Source of the DNA: Labrys wisconsinensis | Lineage (GTDB): Bacteria > Pseudomonadota > Alphaproteobacteria > Rhizobiales > Labraceae | Direction of reading: 5' to 3' | Length of the DNA: 64,000 nucleotides | NCBI RefSeq assembly: GCF_030814995.1 | Contig: NZ_JAUSVX010000008.1 | Coordinates: forward strand, 286,479-350,478 | Part shown: piece by piece, positions 36,050 through 45,368 of the stretch | Position numbering within the stretch: position 1 is the first letter of the stretch | Layout: every line of letters starts with the position of its first letter | Made by a program: the position numbers and the translations under genes | Notes under the pieces: model-generated | What the model was told of the DNA's origin: nothing | What the model saw: only the letters and a program-made list of their open reading frames with translations | The model's database searches: none

Positions 36050-36837
36050 GCGGCGGGAAGGAGCAGCCCCTGCTGCAGGCACGCGGCCTCGTCAAGCGGT
36101 TCGGACGCGTCACTGCGCTCGATCATTGCGATTTCGAGCTCTATCCCAACGAAATCCTGGCGGTGATCGGCGACAACGGCGCGGGCAAGAGCACGCTGAT
36201 CAAGGCGCTGAGCGGGGCGATCACCCCCGATAGCGGCGACATGCTGCTGGATGGCCAGCCGGCACGGTTTCGCTCGCCGTTGGACGCACGTCGGGCGGGG
36301 ATCGAAACGGTCTACCAGACCCTCGCTCTGTCACCGGCGCTGAGCATCACGGACAACCTGTTCCTCGGGCGGGAGCTGCGTTCGCCGGGGCTTGCCGGAC
36401 GGCTCTTCCGCAAGCGCGATCTCGCAGGAATGAAGCGCCACGCCCGCCAGGAGCTGAACCAGCTCGGGCTGATGACGGTCCAGAACATCGGTCAGGCGGT
36501 GGAGACCTTGTCGGGCGGGCAACGGCAGGGCGTCGCGGTCGCGCGCGCTGCGGCGTTCGGCACCCGGGTGGTGATCATGGATGAGCCCACGGCTGCACTG
36601 GGTGTGAAGGAATCGGCGCGCGTGCTGGATCTGATCAGGCGCGTGAGGGATCGGGGGATCCCGATCGTGCTGATCAGCCACAACATGCCTCAGGTCTTCG
36701 AGGTGGCCGACCGGATCCACATCCATCGTCTCGGCCGGCGCCTGACCGTGATCGATCCCAAGCGCCACTCGATGGCGGAAGCCGTCGCGATGATGACGGG
36801 GGCCTTGGCCCCCGCCGAAAGCGTCGGTGTGACTTAG
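36046..36837 (+). CDS. Single-domain CUT2 ABC transporter ATPase (module B, FrcA-like)
   Basis: This 263-residue ATPase contains one nucleotide-binding domain: Walker A GDNGAGKST, signature LSGGQRQGVAVARAA, Walker B VIMDEPTAAL and switch His in LISHNMPQV. It is half the length of RbsA-type ATPases, as in FrcA. The ATGA overlap with the permease indicates translational coupling. A 173-base gap then precedes the 2-hydroxyacid dehydrogenase. Confidence 0.94.
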   Translation: MSGGKEQPLLQARGLVKRFGRVTALDHCDFELYPNEILAVIGDNGAGKSTLIKALSGAITPDSGDMLLDGQPARFRSPLDARRAGIETVYQTLALSPALSITDNLFLGRELRSPGLAGRLFRKRDLAGMKRHARQELNQLGLMTVQNIGQAVETLSGGQRQGVAVARAAAFGTRVVIMDEPTAALGVKESARVLDLIRRVRDRGIPIVLISHNMPQVFEVADRIHIHRLGRRLTVIDPKRHSMAEAVAMMTGALAPAESVGVT

Positions 36838-37010
36838 TCCCGTCCGCCGCCGTCGGTCGATCATCGTGATCGCCCGAATGCGCACGGCCGTACGGGGATT
36901 CCATCCATCGCGCGCTCGCTCCTATGCACCGCCAGGCTGACACGGATCACCAGCCGGCTCGGGCCAAGGCAGCGGTTCAGGCGATGCAGCTCATAGAAGG
37001 AAGAGAGACA

Positions 37011-37946
37011 ATGCCGATCGATGTGCTCCAACTCACGCCTCTCATTGCCGCCGGCGATGAGGACTTGCACCGTAACTATAGCGTCTGCAGGTGGTATGAT
37101 CTGCCGGACCGGGAGCGATGGCTGGACGAGCACAATGCCTCGATCCGAGCTGTCATCACGGCAGGACATCTTGGAATCAGCAATGAGATGTTTCGGCGCT
37201 TGCCGTCCCTCGGGCTCGTGGCCATAGCGGGCGTCGGCTACGAAAAGGTCGATCTGGACGCCGCGCGCGAGCGCGGCATCCGGGTCACGAACACGCCGGA
37301 CGTCCTGACCAATGATGTCGCAGATCTGGCCGTCGGGCTGATGATCGCCACGATGAGGCAGATTGCAGCCGCCGACCGCTACGTGCGGGACGGCCGCTGG
37401 ATAGCCGGCGAGATGGATCTGGCAGCCAGGGTCTCGGGACGTCGCTACGGAATTGTCGGTTTTGGCCGCATCGGACAGGCGGTGGCGCGGCGTCTCGAAG
37501 GTTTCGGCGGCTCGATCGCCTATACCTCGCGCACGAAGAAGCAGAGTCCCCATGCCTTCCATTCGACGGTGATCGACCTGGCGCGCGAGTCCGATGTCTT
37601 GATCGTCACTGTCGCCGCCGGACCCGCGACCCGCCATCTCGTCGGACGGGCGGTCTTGGACGCCTTGGGGCCGACAGGCTTCCTGATCAACGTGGCGCGC
37701 GGTTCGATCATCGACGAGACGGAACTCATTGCTGCCTTGCAGGATCGCCGGCTCGCGGCCGCGGGGCTGGATGTCTACGCCGATGAGCCGCGGGTGCCGC
37801 CGGCCTTGTCTGCGCTCCCGAACGTGACCTTGACGCCGCATATCGGCAGCGCCACCGTCGACGCGCGCTTGGCGATGGCTCGGCTGATGCTGGCAAATCT
37901 GGACGCATTCTATGCAGGGCATCCCCTGCCGACCCCGGTCGTCTGA
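37011..37946 (+). CDS. D-2-hydroxyacid dehydrogenase
   Basis: The 311-residue enzyme reduces a 2-oxo acid such as hydroxypyruvate or glyoxylate, or the reverse. The Rossmann loop is GFGRIGQAVARRL. The following strand ends in TSRTKK, which suggests NADP preference. The catalytic residues are Arg in INVARGSIID, Glu in YADEPRVP and His in TPHIGSAT. GGAAGAGAG precedes the ATG at 37011. Its neighbours include a serine-glyoxylate-type aminotransferase, whose product would be hydroxypyruvate, so the two may work together. Confidence 0.92.
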   Translation: MPIDVLQLTPLIAAGDEDLHRNYSVCRWYDLPDRERWLDEHNASIRAVITAGHLGISNEMFRRLPSLGLVAIAGVGYEKVDLDAARERGIRVTNTPDVLTNDVADLAVGLMIATMRQIAAADRYVRDGRWIAGEMDLAARVSGRRYGIVGFGRIGQAVARRLEGFGGSIAYTSRTKKQSPHAFHSTVIDLARESDVLIVTVAAGPATRHLVGRAVLDALGPTGFLINVARGSIIDETELIAALQDRRLAAAGLDVYADEPRVPPALSALPNVTLTPHIGSATVDARLAMARLMLANLDAFYAGHPLPTPVV

Positions 37947-38046
37947 ATGCTGCTTGCCGGTCCGGCAGGCGGAAGGCCGGATCCAGCCTGAACACCGCGC
38001 CGTCATCTTGTGTCACTTTGAGCGGCATCGTTCGAGCGGGATCGAC

Positions 38047-39501
38047 ATGAGCGGGTATGATGAACTGATCGGCCTTTCCGCCGTGGGCGTGGTCGAGTTG
38101 CTGCGCAACGGGCAGGTGAGCTCGCACGACCTTCTCGATGCCCTCGAGATGCGCATCTCTCATGTCGATGCCGATGTGAACGCATTGCCGATCCTGTGTT
38201 TCGATCGCGCCCGCGCCCACGCCGACATGTTGCAGCGAAGGCCCGACGGCGAACGGGGCCGCCTGGCTGGCATGCCGGTGACGATCAAGGATCTGACCCA
38301 TGTCGCGGGCGTGCGCACGACGCAGGGCTCGCCGATCTTCGCCGATTTCGTGCCATCGGCATCCGACGTGCTCGTCGATCGGCTCGAGGCGGAGGGCGGG
38401 ATCGTCTACGCCAAGTCGAACACGCCGGAATTCGGCGCCGGCGCCAACACCTTCAACGAGGTCTTCGGCGCCACGCTCAACCCCTATGACACGTCGCGCT
38501 CTGCCGCCGGCTCCTCCGGCGGTGCGGCGGTCGCGCTTGCAGCCGGCATGGCCTGGCTGGCGCACGGCTCCGACATGGGCGGCAGCCTGCGCAATCCGGC
38601 GAGCTTTTGCGGCGTCGTCGGCATGCGGCCGACGCCCGGCCGCGTCGCGCAATCGCGCTATGCCTGCGTCGACGCAACGCTCGCGGTCCAGGGCCCCATG
38701 GCGCGGACCGTGGAGGACGTTGCCTTCTTGCTCGACGCCATGGCCGGGGACGATGCGCGCGATCCCCTGTCGAAGCCGCGTCCGGTGCAATCTTTTCTGT
38801 CCGCGGCCCGATCGGGATGGCGGCCGGTCCGCGTCGCCTACTCCGCCGATCTCGGCATCACGCCCGTGGATCCCGAGGTGGCGGAGATCACGCGTCGCGC
38901 CGCGGAGCGGTTTGCCGAGGCGGGCGTGGTCGTCGAGGAGGCGCATCCGGACCTTTCGGAGGCGCATGCGTGCTTCCAGGTGTTGCGCGCCCAGAGCTTT
39001 GCGACGTCGCACGGCCAGCATCTCGAAAGACATCGCGACAAGCTGAAACCGGAGGTCATCGGCGAGATCGAAAGGGGCTTTGCGTTGACGATGGCTGAGG
39101 TCATAGGCGCCGAGCGTCAGCGCGCCATGATGACGGCGCGGGCAGCCGGATTCTTCGAGAGCTACGACCTGTTGCTCTGTCCGGCCACGATCGTGCCGCC
39201 GTTTCCGGTGGGCGAGCGCTCCGTCAAGGCCTGCAACGGGGTGACGTTCCAGACCTATGTCGACTGGCTCGCGATCGCCTATGCCGTCACGCTGATTGGC
39301 GCGCCGGCGCTCTCGCTGCCCTGCGGCTTCACGCGCGAGGGGCTGCCGGTGGGCCTGCAGATCGTCGCGGCCCCGAATGGCGAGGCGCGGGTTCTCGCCG
39401 GTGCGCGCTTGCTGGAAACGATCCTGGATCTGCACACGGCGAGTCCCATCGAGCCCCGAGGTGCGAAGGCGAGCGGGGCAAAGACGGATCGGGCCGACTG
39501 A
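38047..39501 (+). CDS. Amidase signature family hydrolase
   Basis: The 484-residue amidase has the Ser-cisSer-Lys triad: Lys81 in PVTIKD, Ser157 in AGSSGGAAVAL and nucleophile Ser180 in SDMGGSLRNPAS. Length matches the family. The ATG at 38047 is preferred to longer starts. It is the last gene of the plus-strand operon and ends 21 bases from the convergent aminotransferase gene. It probably frees a hydroxy or amino acid from an amide, giving a substrate for the surrounding 2-hydroxyacid and transaminase steps. Confidence 0.93.
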   Translation: MSGYDELIGLSAVGVVELLRNGQVSSHDLLDALEMRISHVDADVNALPILCFDRARAHADMLQRRPDGERGRLAGMPVTIKDLTHVAGVRTTQGSPIFADFVPSASDVLVDRLEAEGGIVYAKSNTPEFGAGANTFNEVFGATLNPYDTSRSAAGSSGGAAVALAAGMAWLAHGSDMGGSLRNPASFCGVVGMRPTPGRVAQSRYACVDATLAVQGPMARTVEDVAFLLDAMAGDDARDPLSKPRPVQSFLSAARSGWRPVRVAYSADLGITPVDPEVAEITRRAAERFAEAGVVVEEAHPDLSEAHACFQVLRAQSFATSHGQHLERHRDKLKPEVIGEIERGFALTMAEVIGAERQRAMMTARAAGFFESYDLLLCPATIVPPFPVGERSVKACNGVTFQTYVDWLAIAYAVTLIGAPALSLPCGFTREGLPVGLQIVAAPNGEARVLAGARLLETILDLHTASPIEPRGAKASGAKTDRAD

Positions 39502-39522
39502 ACGCAGGGCGTGAAGAGCGGG

Positions 39523-40719
39523 TCAGGCCGCGGACGCATGCAATCGGGACGACGTCTCCGGGCACAACGCCTCCATTGCAGCCACGATTCCTCCCGAGCG
39601 ATGCGGCACGCCCGCGGCCGCGAGCCCCATTTCGACGCCTGCCAGCGTGCCCATCAGGGTCAGCTCGTTGATCGCGCCGAGGTGGCCGATGCGAAAGACC
39701 TTGCCGGCGAGCTTGCCCAGTCCTGTCCCGAGCGACATGTCGAACAGGTCGAGCACGATCTTGCGGAACCGGTCGGCATCGTGGCCATCGGGCATCACGA
39801 CGGCGGTCAGCACGGGCGAGCGGTGGTCGGCTTCCTGGCAAAGGATCTCCAGGCCCCAGGCGCGAACGGCCGCGCGCGTAGCCGTCGCGAGCCGCGCGTG
39901 GCGAGCGAAGACGGTCTCCAGGCCTTCCTCGTCAAGCATCGCCAGGGCTTCCCGCAACCCGAAAAGCAGGTTGGTCGACGGCGTGTACGGAAAATATCCG
40001 CCGGCGTTGGCCTTCAGCATGTCGTCCCACCCCCAATAGGATCGGGGCAGCCGGCCGCTGCGCGACGCCGTCAAGGCCCTTTGCGAGACGGCGACGAAGC
40101 TCAGTCCGGGCGGGAGCATCAGTCCTTTCTGCGAGCAACTCACCGCGACGTCGACGCGCCACTCGTCATGCCGGTAATCGGCCGACCCGAGCGAGGAGAT
40201 CGTATCGACCATCAGCAGGGCCGGATGGCCCGCCCGATCCAACGCGGCGCGAATCTCCGCGATCGGACTGATCGCTCCCGTCGAGGTCTCGTTGTGGACC
40301 ACCATCACCGCCCTGATCGCATGCCCGGCATCCCTGCGCAGCTTGTCCTCGATCGCGGCAGGATCGGCCGCGTGGCGCCAATCCCCCGCGATGAAGTCGA
40401 CGTCGATGCCCCATTTCACTGCCATCTGGCGCCAGAGCGTCGCGAAATGCCCGGTCTCGACCATGAGCACGCGGTCGCCGGGCGACAAGGTGTTGACGAT
40501 CGCGGCTTCCCATGCGCCGGTGCCCGAGGCGGGATAGATGATGACCGGCTGCGCGGTCCTGAACACCGACTGGCAACCCCGCAGCACCTCCTCGCCCAGC
40601 CTGGCGAATTCGGGCCCGCGATGATCGATCACCGGCATGGCCATCGCGCGCAGAACACGCTCGGGAACGGGGCTGGGGCCGGGAACCTGCAGGAAATGCC
40701 GACCGGTCGATTTCGCCAT
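39523..40719 (-). CDS. Class V aminotransferase, serine-glyoxylate type
   Basis: The 398-residue PLP enzyme resembles serine-glyoxylate aminotransferase (SgaA), which makes hydroxypyruvate and glycine. Evidence includes FLQVPGPSPVPERVLRAM at the N-terminus, YPASGTGAWEAAIVN, VHNETSTG, DTISSLG and the PLP lysine in SCSQKGLMLPPGL. The ATG at 40719 follows GAGG at five bases. It is convergent with the amidase and divergent from a GntR regulator, which likely controls it. Confidence 0.93.
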   Translation of the reverse strand: MAKSTGRHFLQVPGPSPVPERVLRAMAMPVIDHRGPEFARLGEEVLRGCQSVFRTAQPVIIYPASGTGAWEAAIVNTLSPGDRVLMVETGHFATLWRQMAVKWGIDVDFIAGDWRHAADPAAIEDKLRRDAGHAIRAVMVVHNETSTGAISPIAEIRAALDRAGHPALLMVDTISSLGSADYRHDEWRVDVAVSCSQKGLMLPPGLSFVAVSQRALTASRSGRLPRSYWGWDDMLKANAGGYFPYTPSTNLLFGLREALAMLDEEGLETVFARHARLATATRAAVRAWGLEILCQEADHRSPVLTAVVMPDGHDADRFRKIVLDLFDMSLGTGLGKLAGKVFRIGHLGAINELTLMGTLAGVEMGLAAAGVPHRSGGIVAAMEALCPETSSRLHASAA

Positions 40720-40851
40720 GGCGTCCTCATTGTCTGCCGGGGTCGCCAAATTGCATTAAATTTATCGTCGGTCAATTTCATTTTTGTATTTTTTCTGGCG
40801 TCACGATATATAATACGAATTGCCGATATGCCCGATTTGGGAGGCGATTCC

Positions 40852-41592
40852 TTGGCTGAGCCCGTGAATGACACTGCACATGAGTCTGTCGAGGGGGCGG
40901 TTGGTCAGCCGCCCTCCAAGGCGACGAGCCTGCATGAGAAGGTGCTCGACCAATTGCGGGACTATATCATTGAAGGCAATGTGGAGGAGAATGCGCGCAT
41001 CCCTGAGCGGAAACTGTGCGAATTGTTTCAAATATCGCGCACGCCGCTGCGGGAAGCCCTGAAGGTCCTGGCCTCCGAGGGGCTGGTGGAGCTTCTGCCC
41101 AATCGCGGCGCCCGGCTTCGCGCCTTGAATGAAGCCGATATCATCGCGACCTTCGACGTCATTGGCGGACTGGAAGCGCTTGCCGGTCAACTTGCTTGCG
41201 AGCGCATCAGCGAGGCGGAATATGAAGAAATAGAACAGCTTCATCATCAAATGTATAAGCATTACGTGCGCACTGAGCTGCAGGAGTATTTCAAATATAA
41301 CCGCGCCATTCACAATGCCATCATGAAGGCATCGCGCAACCCGGTGCTTCAGGATACCTACGCAAGCCTTTCGACATCAATGCGAAGAATTCGCTACACG
41401 GCGAATCTGAATGTTGCGCGCGACCGATGGGGCGAAGCCATGCGTGAGCACGAGGCGATACTCGGCGCGCTCCATCGCCGGGACGGTCGAGAATTGAGCG
41501 ACATCTTGTTCAAGCATCTGCGCAGCACATGCGCTTCGGCGGTGGAATGGCTGGCCGAGGAGAGAAAGGCCGCAGCGAGGGCCGCAAGCTGA
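40852..41592 (+). CDS. GntR family regulator (FadR/FCD subgroup)
   Basis: The 246-residue repressor has a GntR winged helix (LHEKVLDQLRDYIIEG; IPERKLCELFQISRTPLREAL) and an all-helical FCD effector domain (DVIGGLEALAGQLACERIS; HNAIMKASRNP; EHEAILGALHRRD). The metal-binding His residues of FCD domains are in place, so a carboxylic acid ligand is likely. I chose the TTG at 40852 because GGGAGG lies seven bases upstream; an in-frame ATG at 40828 has no such site. It is divergent from the aminotransferase and is followed by the FAD/Fe-S dehydrogenase. Confidence 0.92.
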   Translation: MAEPVNDTAHESVEGAVGQPPSKATSLHEKVLDQLRDYIIEGNVEENARIPERKLCELFQISRTPLREALKVLASEGLVELLPNRGARLRALNEADIIATFDVIGGLEALAGQLACERISEAEYEEIEQLHHQMYKHYVRTELQEYFKYNRAIHNAIMKASRNPVLQDTYASLSTSMRRIRYTANLNVARDRWGEAMREHEAILGALHRRDGRELSDILFKHLRSTCASAVEWLAEERKAAARAAS

Positions 41593-41700
41593 CATCCCTC
41601 GTGAATCGCCTTCCCGAGTTTCGCGGGTTTTGAATGCACTTCTGATCACGGATTCCCACCCCGGGAGGACTATCCGTGCAATCCACGAACGAGCAAATCA

Positions 41701-44700
41701 GTGCCGAAGCATCATTCGGAACAGGGCTCAGGCGCCATCCTCGAGTCGAGGCTGCGGAGCGAAATCCGTGGCGACGTGCTGTTCGACGTCTTCAGTCGCG
41801 GGCGCTACGCGACCGACGCGTCGATCTATCAGGTCACCCCTCGCGGCATCGTCATTCCCCGCGATATGGATGAAGCCGTTCGTGCCGTGGCGCTGGCGCG
41901 GCAGGCAGGCGTCTGCGTGCTGGCGCGAGGCGGCGGCACGTCCCAGTCCGGACAGACCGTCAACGATGCGCTCGTCATCGATACGAGCCGGCATCTCAAC
42001 CGGATCCTGTCGCTCGACGTTCAGAATCGCCGGTGTCGCGTCGAGCCGGGGATCGTCCTCGACGACTTGAACCGGCAGCTCGCCCCGCATGGGCTGTGGT
42101 TTCCCGTCGACATCTCGACGGCGTCGCGCGCCACCATCGGCGGGATGGCGGCGAACAATTCCTGCGGCGGACGCTCGCTTCGCTACGGCACGATGCGTGA
42201 CAACGTCCTGTCCATCGAGGCGACGCTCGCCGACGGATCGGATGTGCATTTCGGCGAGGTGCGCGCCGATCTCGCCGGGTTCGAGGGACCCGCGGCCGCG
42301 CGGGATCTCTTCCGCGATCTCCTGGCGATCGGAGAACGGGAAGCGGATGAGGTTCGCGCCCGCTTCCCCAGGGTTCAGCGGCGTGTCGGCGGCTACAACA
42401 TCGATGCTCTCGTGCCCGGCCCCGCGCCCAACAACATGGCGCATATTCTGGTCGGCTCGGAAGGCACCCTCGCCTTCATCCGCGCGGTCGAGCTCAAGCT
42501 CTGGCCCGCGCTCGGGCCCAGGGGCGTCGGCGCCTGTCACTTCGGCAGCTTCCACCAGGCGATGGATGCGGCCCAGCATCTCGTGAAGCTGGGACCCATC
42601 GCCGTCGAGCTGATCGACCGCACGATGCTCGAACTGGCCGGCGACATCCCGGTGTTCGTGCCGACGTTGAAGCAATTCGTGCGCGGCACCCCCGAAGCGA
42701 TCTTGCTCGTCGAATTTGCCGAAGGTGCCGAAGAGAACGCGCGGCGGTTGAAGCAGCTCGCCGGCCTGATGGGGGACCTTGGTTTCGCGTGGGACCACGC
42801 CGGCGCGCAGTGGGGCGGCGTGGTGGACGTGCTCGACCCGGCGCTTCAGCACGCCATCACGGAGGTGCGGCAATCCGGCCTCAACATCATGATGTCGATG
42901 AAGCAGGACGGGAAGCCGATCTCCTTCGTCGAGGATTGCGCCGTCGAGCTCGCCGACCTCGCCGCCTACACCGACCGCCTCACGCGCGTGTTCGAGAAGC
43001 ACGGAACGACCGGGACCTGGTACGCTCATGCCTCGGTCGGCTGCCTGCACGTGCGGCCTGTCCTCAACCTGAAGCTTGATCGCGACGTCAAGACCATGCG
43101 GGCGATCGCCGAGGAGGCCTTTGCGCTGGTGCGCGACTACAAGGGGTCTCATTCCGGCGAGCACGGCGACGGCATCGTCCGCTCCGAGTTTCACGAGGCG
43201 ATGTTCGGCCCGCGTCTCGCCCGCGCCTTCGAGGCGATCAAGGACCGTTTCGATCCGGCCGGCTTGTTCAATCCCGGAAGGATCGTGCGTGCGCCCCGCA
43301 TGGATGACCGCCGCCTGTTCCGCTACGGGCCGGGCTATGAGGCCAAGCCGATGCAGGCTGCTCTGGCCTGGTCCGAGTATTCCGGCGCCGGGGGCGGATT
43401 CCAGGGCGCGGTCGAGATGTGCAACAACAACGGCGCCTGCCGCAAGCTCGCGGGCGGCGCCATGTGTCCCTCCTACCGCGTCACACGCAATGAGCGTGAC
43501 GCGACGCGCGGCCGGGCCAACACGTTGCGCCTTGCCATCACGGGGCAGCTCGGGCCGAACGCCTTCACATCGGACGAGATGGCCGAGACGATGAAGCTCT
43601 GCGTGTCGTGCAAGGGCTGCAAGCGTGAATGTCCGACCGGCGTCGACATGGCGCGCATGAAGATCGAGGTGCTCGCGGCCCGTGTGCAGAAGCACGGCTT
43701 GCCGATGTGCGACAGGATTGTGGGATATCTGCCTCGATATGCGCCGTGGGCATCCACCTTCGCTTGGCTTGCGAACTTGCGCGACGGGGTTGCCGGCCTT
43801 GCCGCCGTGTCGGAAGCCCTTTTCGGGCTTACCGCCAAGCGCCGGCTGCCGCGGTGGCGCGCGGACAGTTTTGCTCCGGCGAGCACGAGTTTCGGGGATA
43901 TGGGCGGCCGCGAGGTCGTGCTGATGGCCGATACTTTCAATCGGTATTATGAGCGTGAAACTCTCGAGGCCGCCATCCGGGTGCTCGTCGCGGGCGGGTA
44001 TCGCGTCCACACGCCTGCACCCGCCGACGGCTCCAAGCGAGCCTTGTGTTGCGGCCGGACCTTCTTGTCCGTCGGCCTGGTCGAGGAAGCGCGGCGAGAG
44101 GCCAGGCGCCTTCTCCAGACGTTCGCTCCGTTTGCGGCGCGCGGCGTGCCGATCATCGGACTCGAGCCGTCCTGCCTGTTCACGCTCCGAGACGAGCTTC
44201 CGGCGATGCTTCCCGGCCAGGATGCCGAACGGCTCGCCCAGCAGGCCATGCTGTTCGAGGAATTCCTGGCGCGCGAGGACGCCGCCGGACGACTGGCGCT
44301 TCCCCTCGAGCCGATCGGCAGGAAGGCCTTGCTCCACGGGCATTGCCACCAGAAGGCCTTCGGCGCGATGGCAGCGGTGGAGAAGGTGCTCAGGCTCGTC
44401 CCTGAGCTCGACGTGACGACGATCGACTCCGGCTGCTGCGGCATGGCGGGCGCCTTCGGCTATGGGCGGGACACCTATGCGATCTCGATGGCGATGGCCG
44501 AGCTGTCGCTTCTCCCTGCCGTGCGAAAGGCGGACGCCGACACCATCATCATCGCCGATGGCACTTCGTGCCGCGGCCAGATCCAGCACGGCGCGGGGCG
44601 TGAGGCGATCCACGTCGCCCGCGCATTGTCCCTTGCACTGGGGCAATCCTCGAAATCGCCCGATGACAGGCGGTGGTCCGATGGAGGTGGGCTCCGTGGG

Positions 44701-44763
44701 CCGCCAAGCGAGGTCCTCGGTCAAATGCATCTGCGCCAAAGGACACAATCTCCATGCCAATAG
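41701..44763 (+). CDS. FAD-linked/Fe-S 2-hydroxyacid dehydrogenase (GlcD-GlpC-type fusion)
   Basis: The 1020-residue protein joins an FAD-binding_4/oxidase-C module (residues 30-540; ARGGGTSQSGQTVN, GGMAANNSCGGRS, SHSGEHGDGIVRSEF) to an Fe-S module (CNNNGACR; CVSCKGCKRECPTGVD) and a CCG domain (HGHCHQKAFG, DSGCCGMAGAFGY). Such proteins oxidise D-lactate, D-2-hydroxyglutarate or glycolate at the membrane. The start is problematic. The best ribosome binding site (GGGAGG, seven bases) serves a GTG at 41676 in another frame, and losing one C near 41739 would join the two frames smoothly. The GTG at 41701 is the first start in the main frame. Confidence 0.9.
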   Translation: MPKHHSEQGSGAILESRLRSEIRGDVLFDVFSRGRYATDASIYQVTPRGIVIPRDMDEAVRAVALARQAGVCVLARGGGTSQSGQTVNDALVIDTSRHLNRILSLDVQNRRCRVEPGIVLDDLNRQLAPHGLWFPVDISTASRATIGGMAANNSCGGRSLRYGTMRDNVLSIEATLADGSDVHFGEVRADLAGFEGPAAARDLFRDLLAIGEREADEVRARFPRVQRRVGGYNIDALVPGPAPNNMAHILVGSEGTLAFIRAVELKLWPALGPRGVGACHFGSFHQAMDAAQHLVKLGPIAVELIDRTMLELAGDIPVFVPTLKQFVRGTPEAILLVEFAEGAEENARRLKQLAGLMGDLGFAWDHAGAQWGGVVDVLDPALQHAITEVRQSGLNIMMSMKQDGKPISFVEDCAVELADLAAYTDRLTRVFEKHGTTGTWYAHASVGCLHVRPVLNLKLDRDVKTMRAIAEEAFALVRDYKGSHSGEHGDGIVRSEFHEAMFGPRLARAFEAIKDRFDPAGLFNPGRIVRAPRMDDRRLFRYGPGYEAKPMQAALAWSEYSGAGGGFQGAVEMCNNNGACRKLAGGAMCPSYRVTRNERDATRGRANTLRLAITGQLGPNAFTSDEMAETMKLCVSCKGCKRECPTGVDMARMKIEVLAARVQKHGLPMCDRIVGYLPRYAPWASTFAWLANLRDGVAGLAAVSEALFGLTAKRRLPRWRADSFAPASTSFGDMGGREVVLMADTFNRYYERETLEAAIRVLVAGGYRVHTPAPADGSKRALCCGRTFLSVGLVEEARREARRLLQTFAPFAARGVPIIGLEPSCLFTLRDELPAMLPGQDAERLAQQAMLFEEFLAREDAAGRLALPLEPIGRKALLHGHCHQKAFGAMAAVEKVLRLVPELDVTTIDSGCCGMAGAFGYGRDTYAISMAMAELSLLPAVRKADADTIIIADGTSCRGQIQHGAGREAIHVARALSLALGQSSKSPDDRRWSDGGGLRGPPSEVLGQMHLRQRTQSPCQ

Positions 44764-45311
44764 CGCCGTCAGATCCGGATTCCAAAGCGCCCCTCATCGT
44801 GGTGATGGGCGTCAGCGGCTGCGGCAAGACCAGCGTCGGCCAAGGCATCGCCGCATGGCTCGGCGCAGCGTTCATCGAAGGCGATGCGCTGCATCCGCGT
44901 CGCAACGTCGAAAAGATGTCCGCCGGCATTCCGCTCGACGACGACGACCGCTGGCCTTGGCTCGACCTGATCAGCGGCGAATTGCGACAAGCCTCCATGG
45001 CAAGACAGGCGCTCGTGGTCAGCTGCTCGGCGCTGAAGACGATCTACCGCGAGCGCCTGCGCCAGGCCGCCGACGACAGGCTCTGCTTCGTTTTTTTGCG
45101 GGGATCGCGCGAGGCGCTTCTGGAACGGCTGGCGCAGCGACGCGGCCATTATATGCCGGTTTCCCTGCTCGACAGTCAGCTTGGGGCGCTCGAAGACCCG
45201 GCCGGTGAACAGGGTGTCGTCGCCATCGATATCGGCATCGGCGGTGCCGACCAGGTCCTCGAAGCGGTCCGAGCCAGGCTCTTCAAATCCGGTATCGGCC
45301 CCGCCGCTTGA
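44754..45311 (+). CDS. Gluconokinase (GntK-type)
   Basis: The 185-residue P-loop kinase phosphorylates gluconate or a similar sugar acid to the 6-phosphate. Evidence is Walker A MGVSGCGKTS, FIEGDALHPRRNVEKMSAGIP, which is diagnostic of gluconokinase, DDDRWPWL and SCSALKTIYRERLR. The ATG at 44754 overlaps the end of the FAD/Fe-S gene by 10 bases, so the two are translated together. A sugar-acid kinase next to a 2-hydroxyacid dehydrogenase suggests that module B handles sugar acids. Confidence 0.93.
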   Translation: MPIAPSDPDSKAPLIVVMGVSGCGKTSVGQGIAAWLGAAFIEGDALHPRRNVEKMSAGIPLDDDDRWPWLDLISGELRQASMARQALVVSCSALKTIYRERLRQAADDRLCFVFLRGSREALLERLAQRRGHYMPVSLLDSQLGALEDPAGEQGVVAIDIGIGGADQVLEAVRARLFKSGIGPAA

Positions 45312-45368
45312 CCGAGGGATGGACCTCGGTCGGCCCCTCTTCAGCGCGATGACGCATCCGTTCGGCCG

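Noticed and set aside
33787..36837. Naming the module B transporter frcBCA
   Set aside because: The gene order and single-domain ATPase match, but sugar specificity cannot be assigned by eye, so no symbol is given.
41728..44760. 1010-residue minus-strand open frame
   Set aside because: It mirrors the FAD/Fe-S dehydrogenase codon by codon and shows no family motif.
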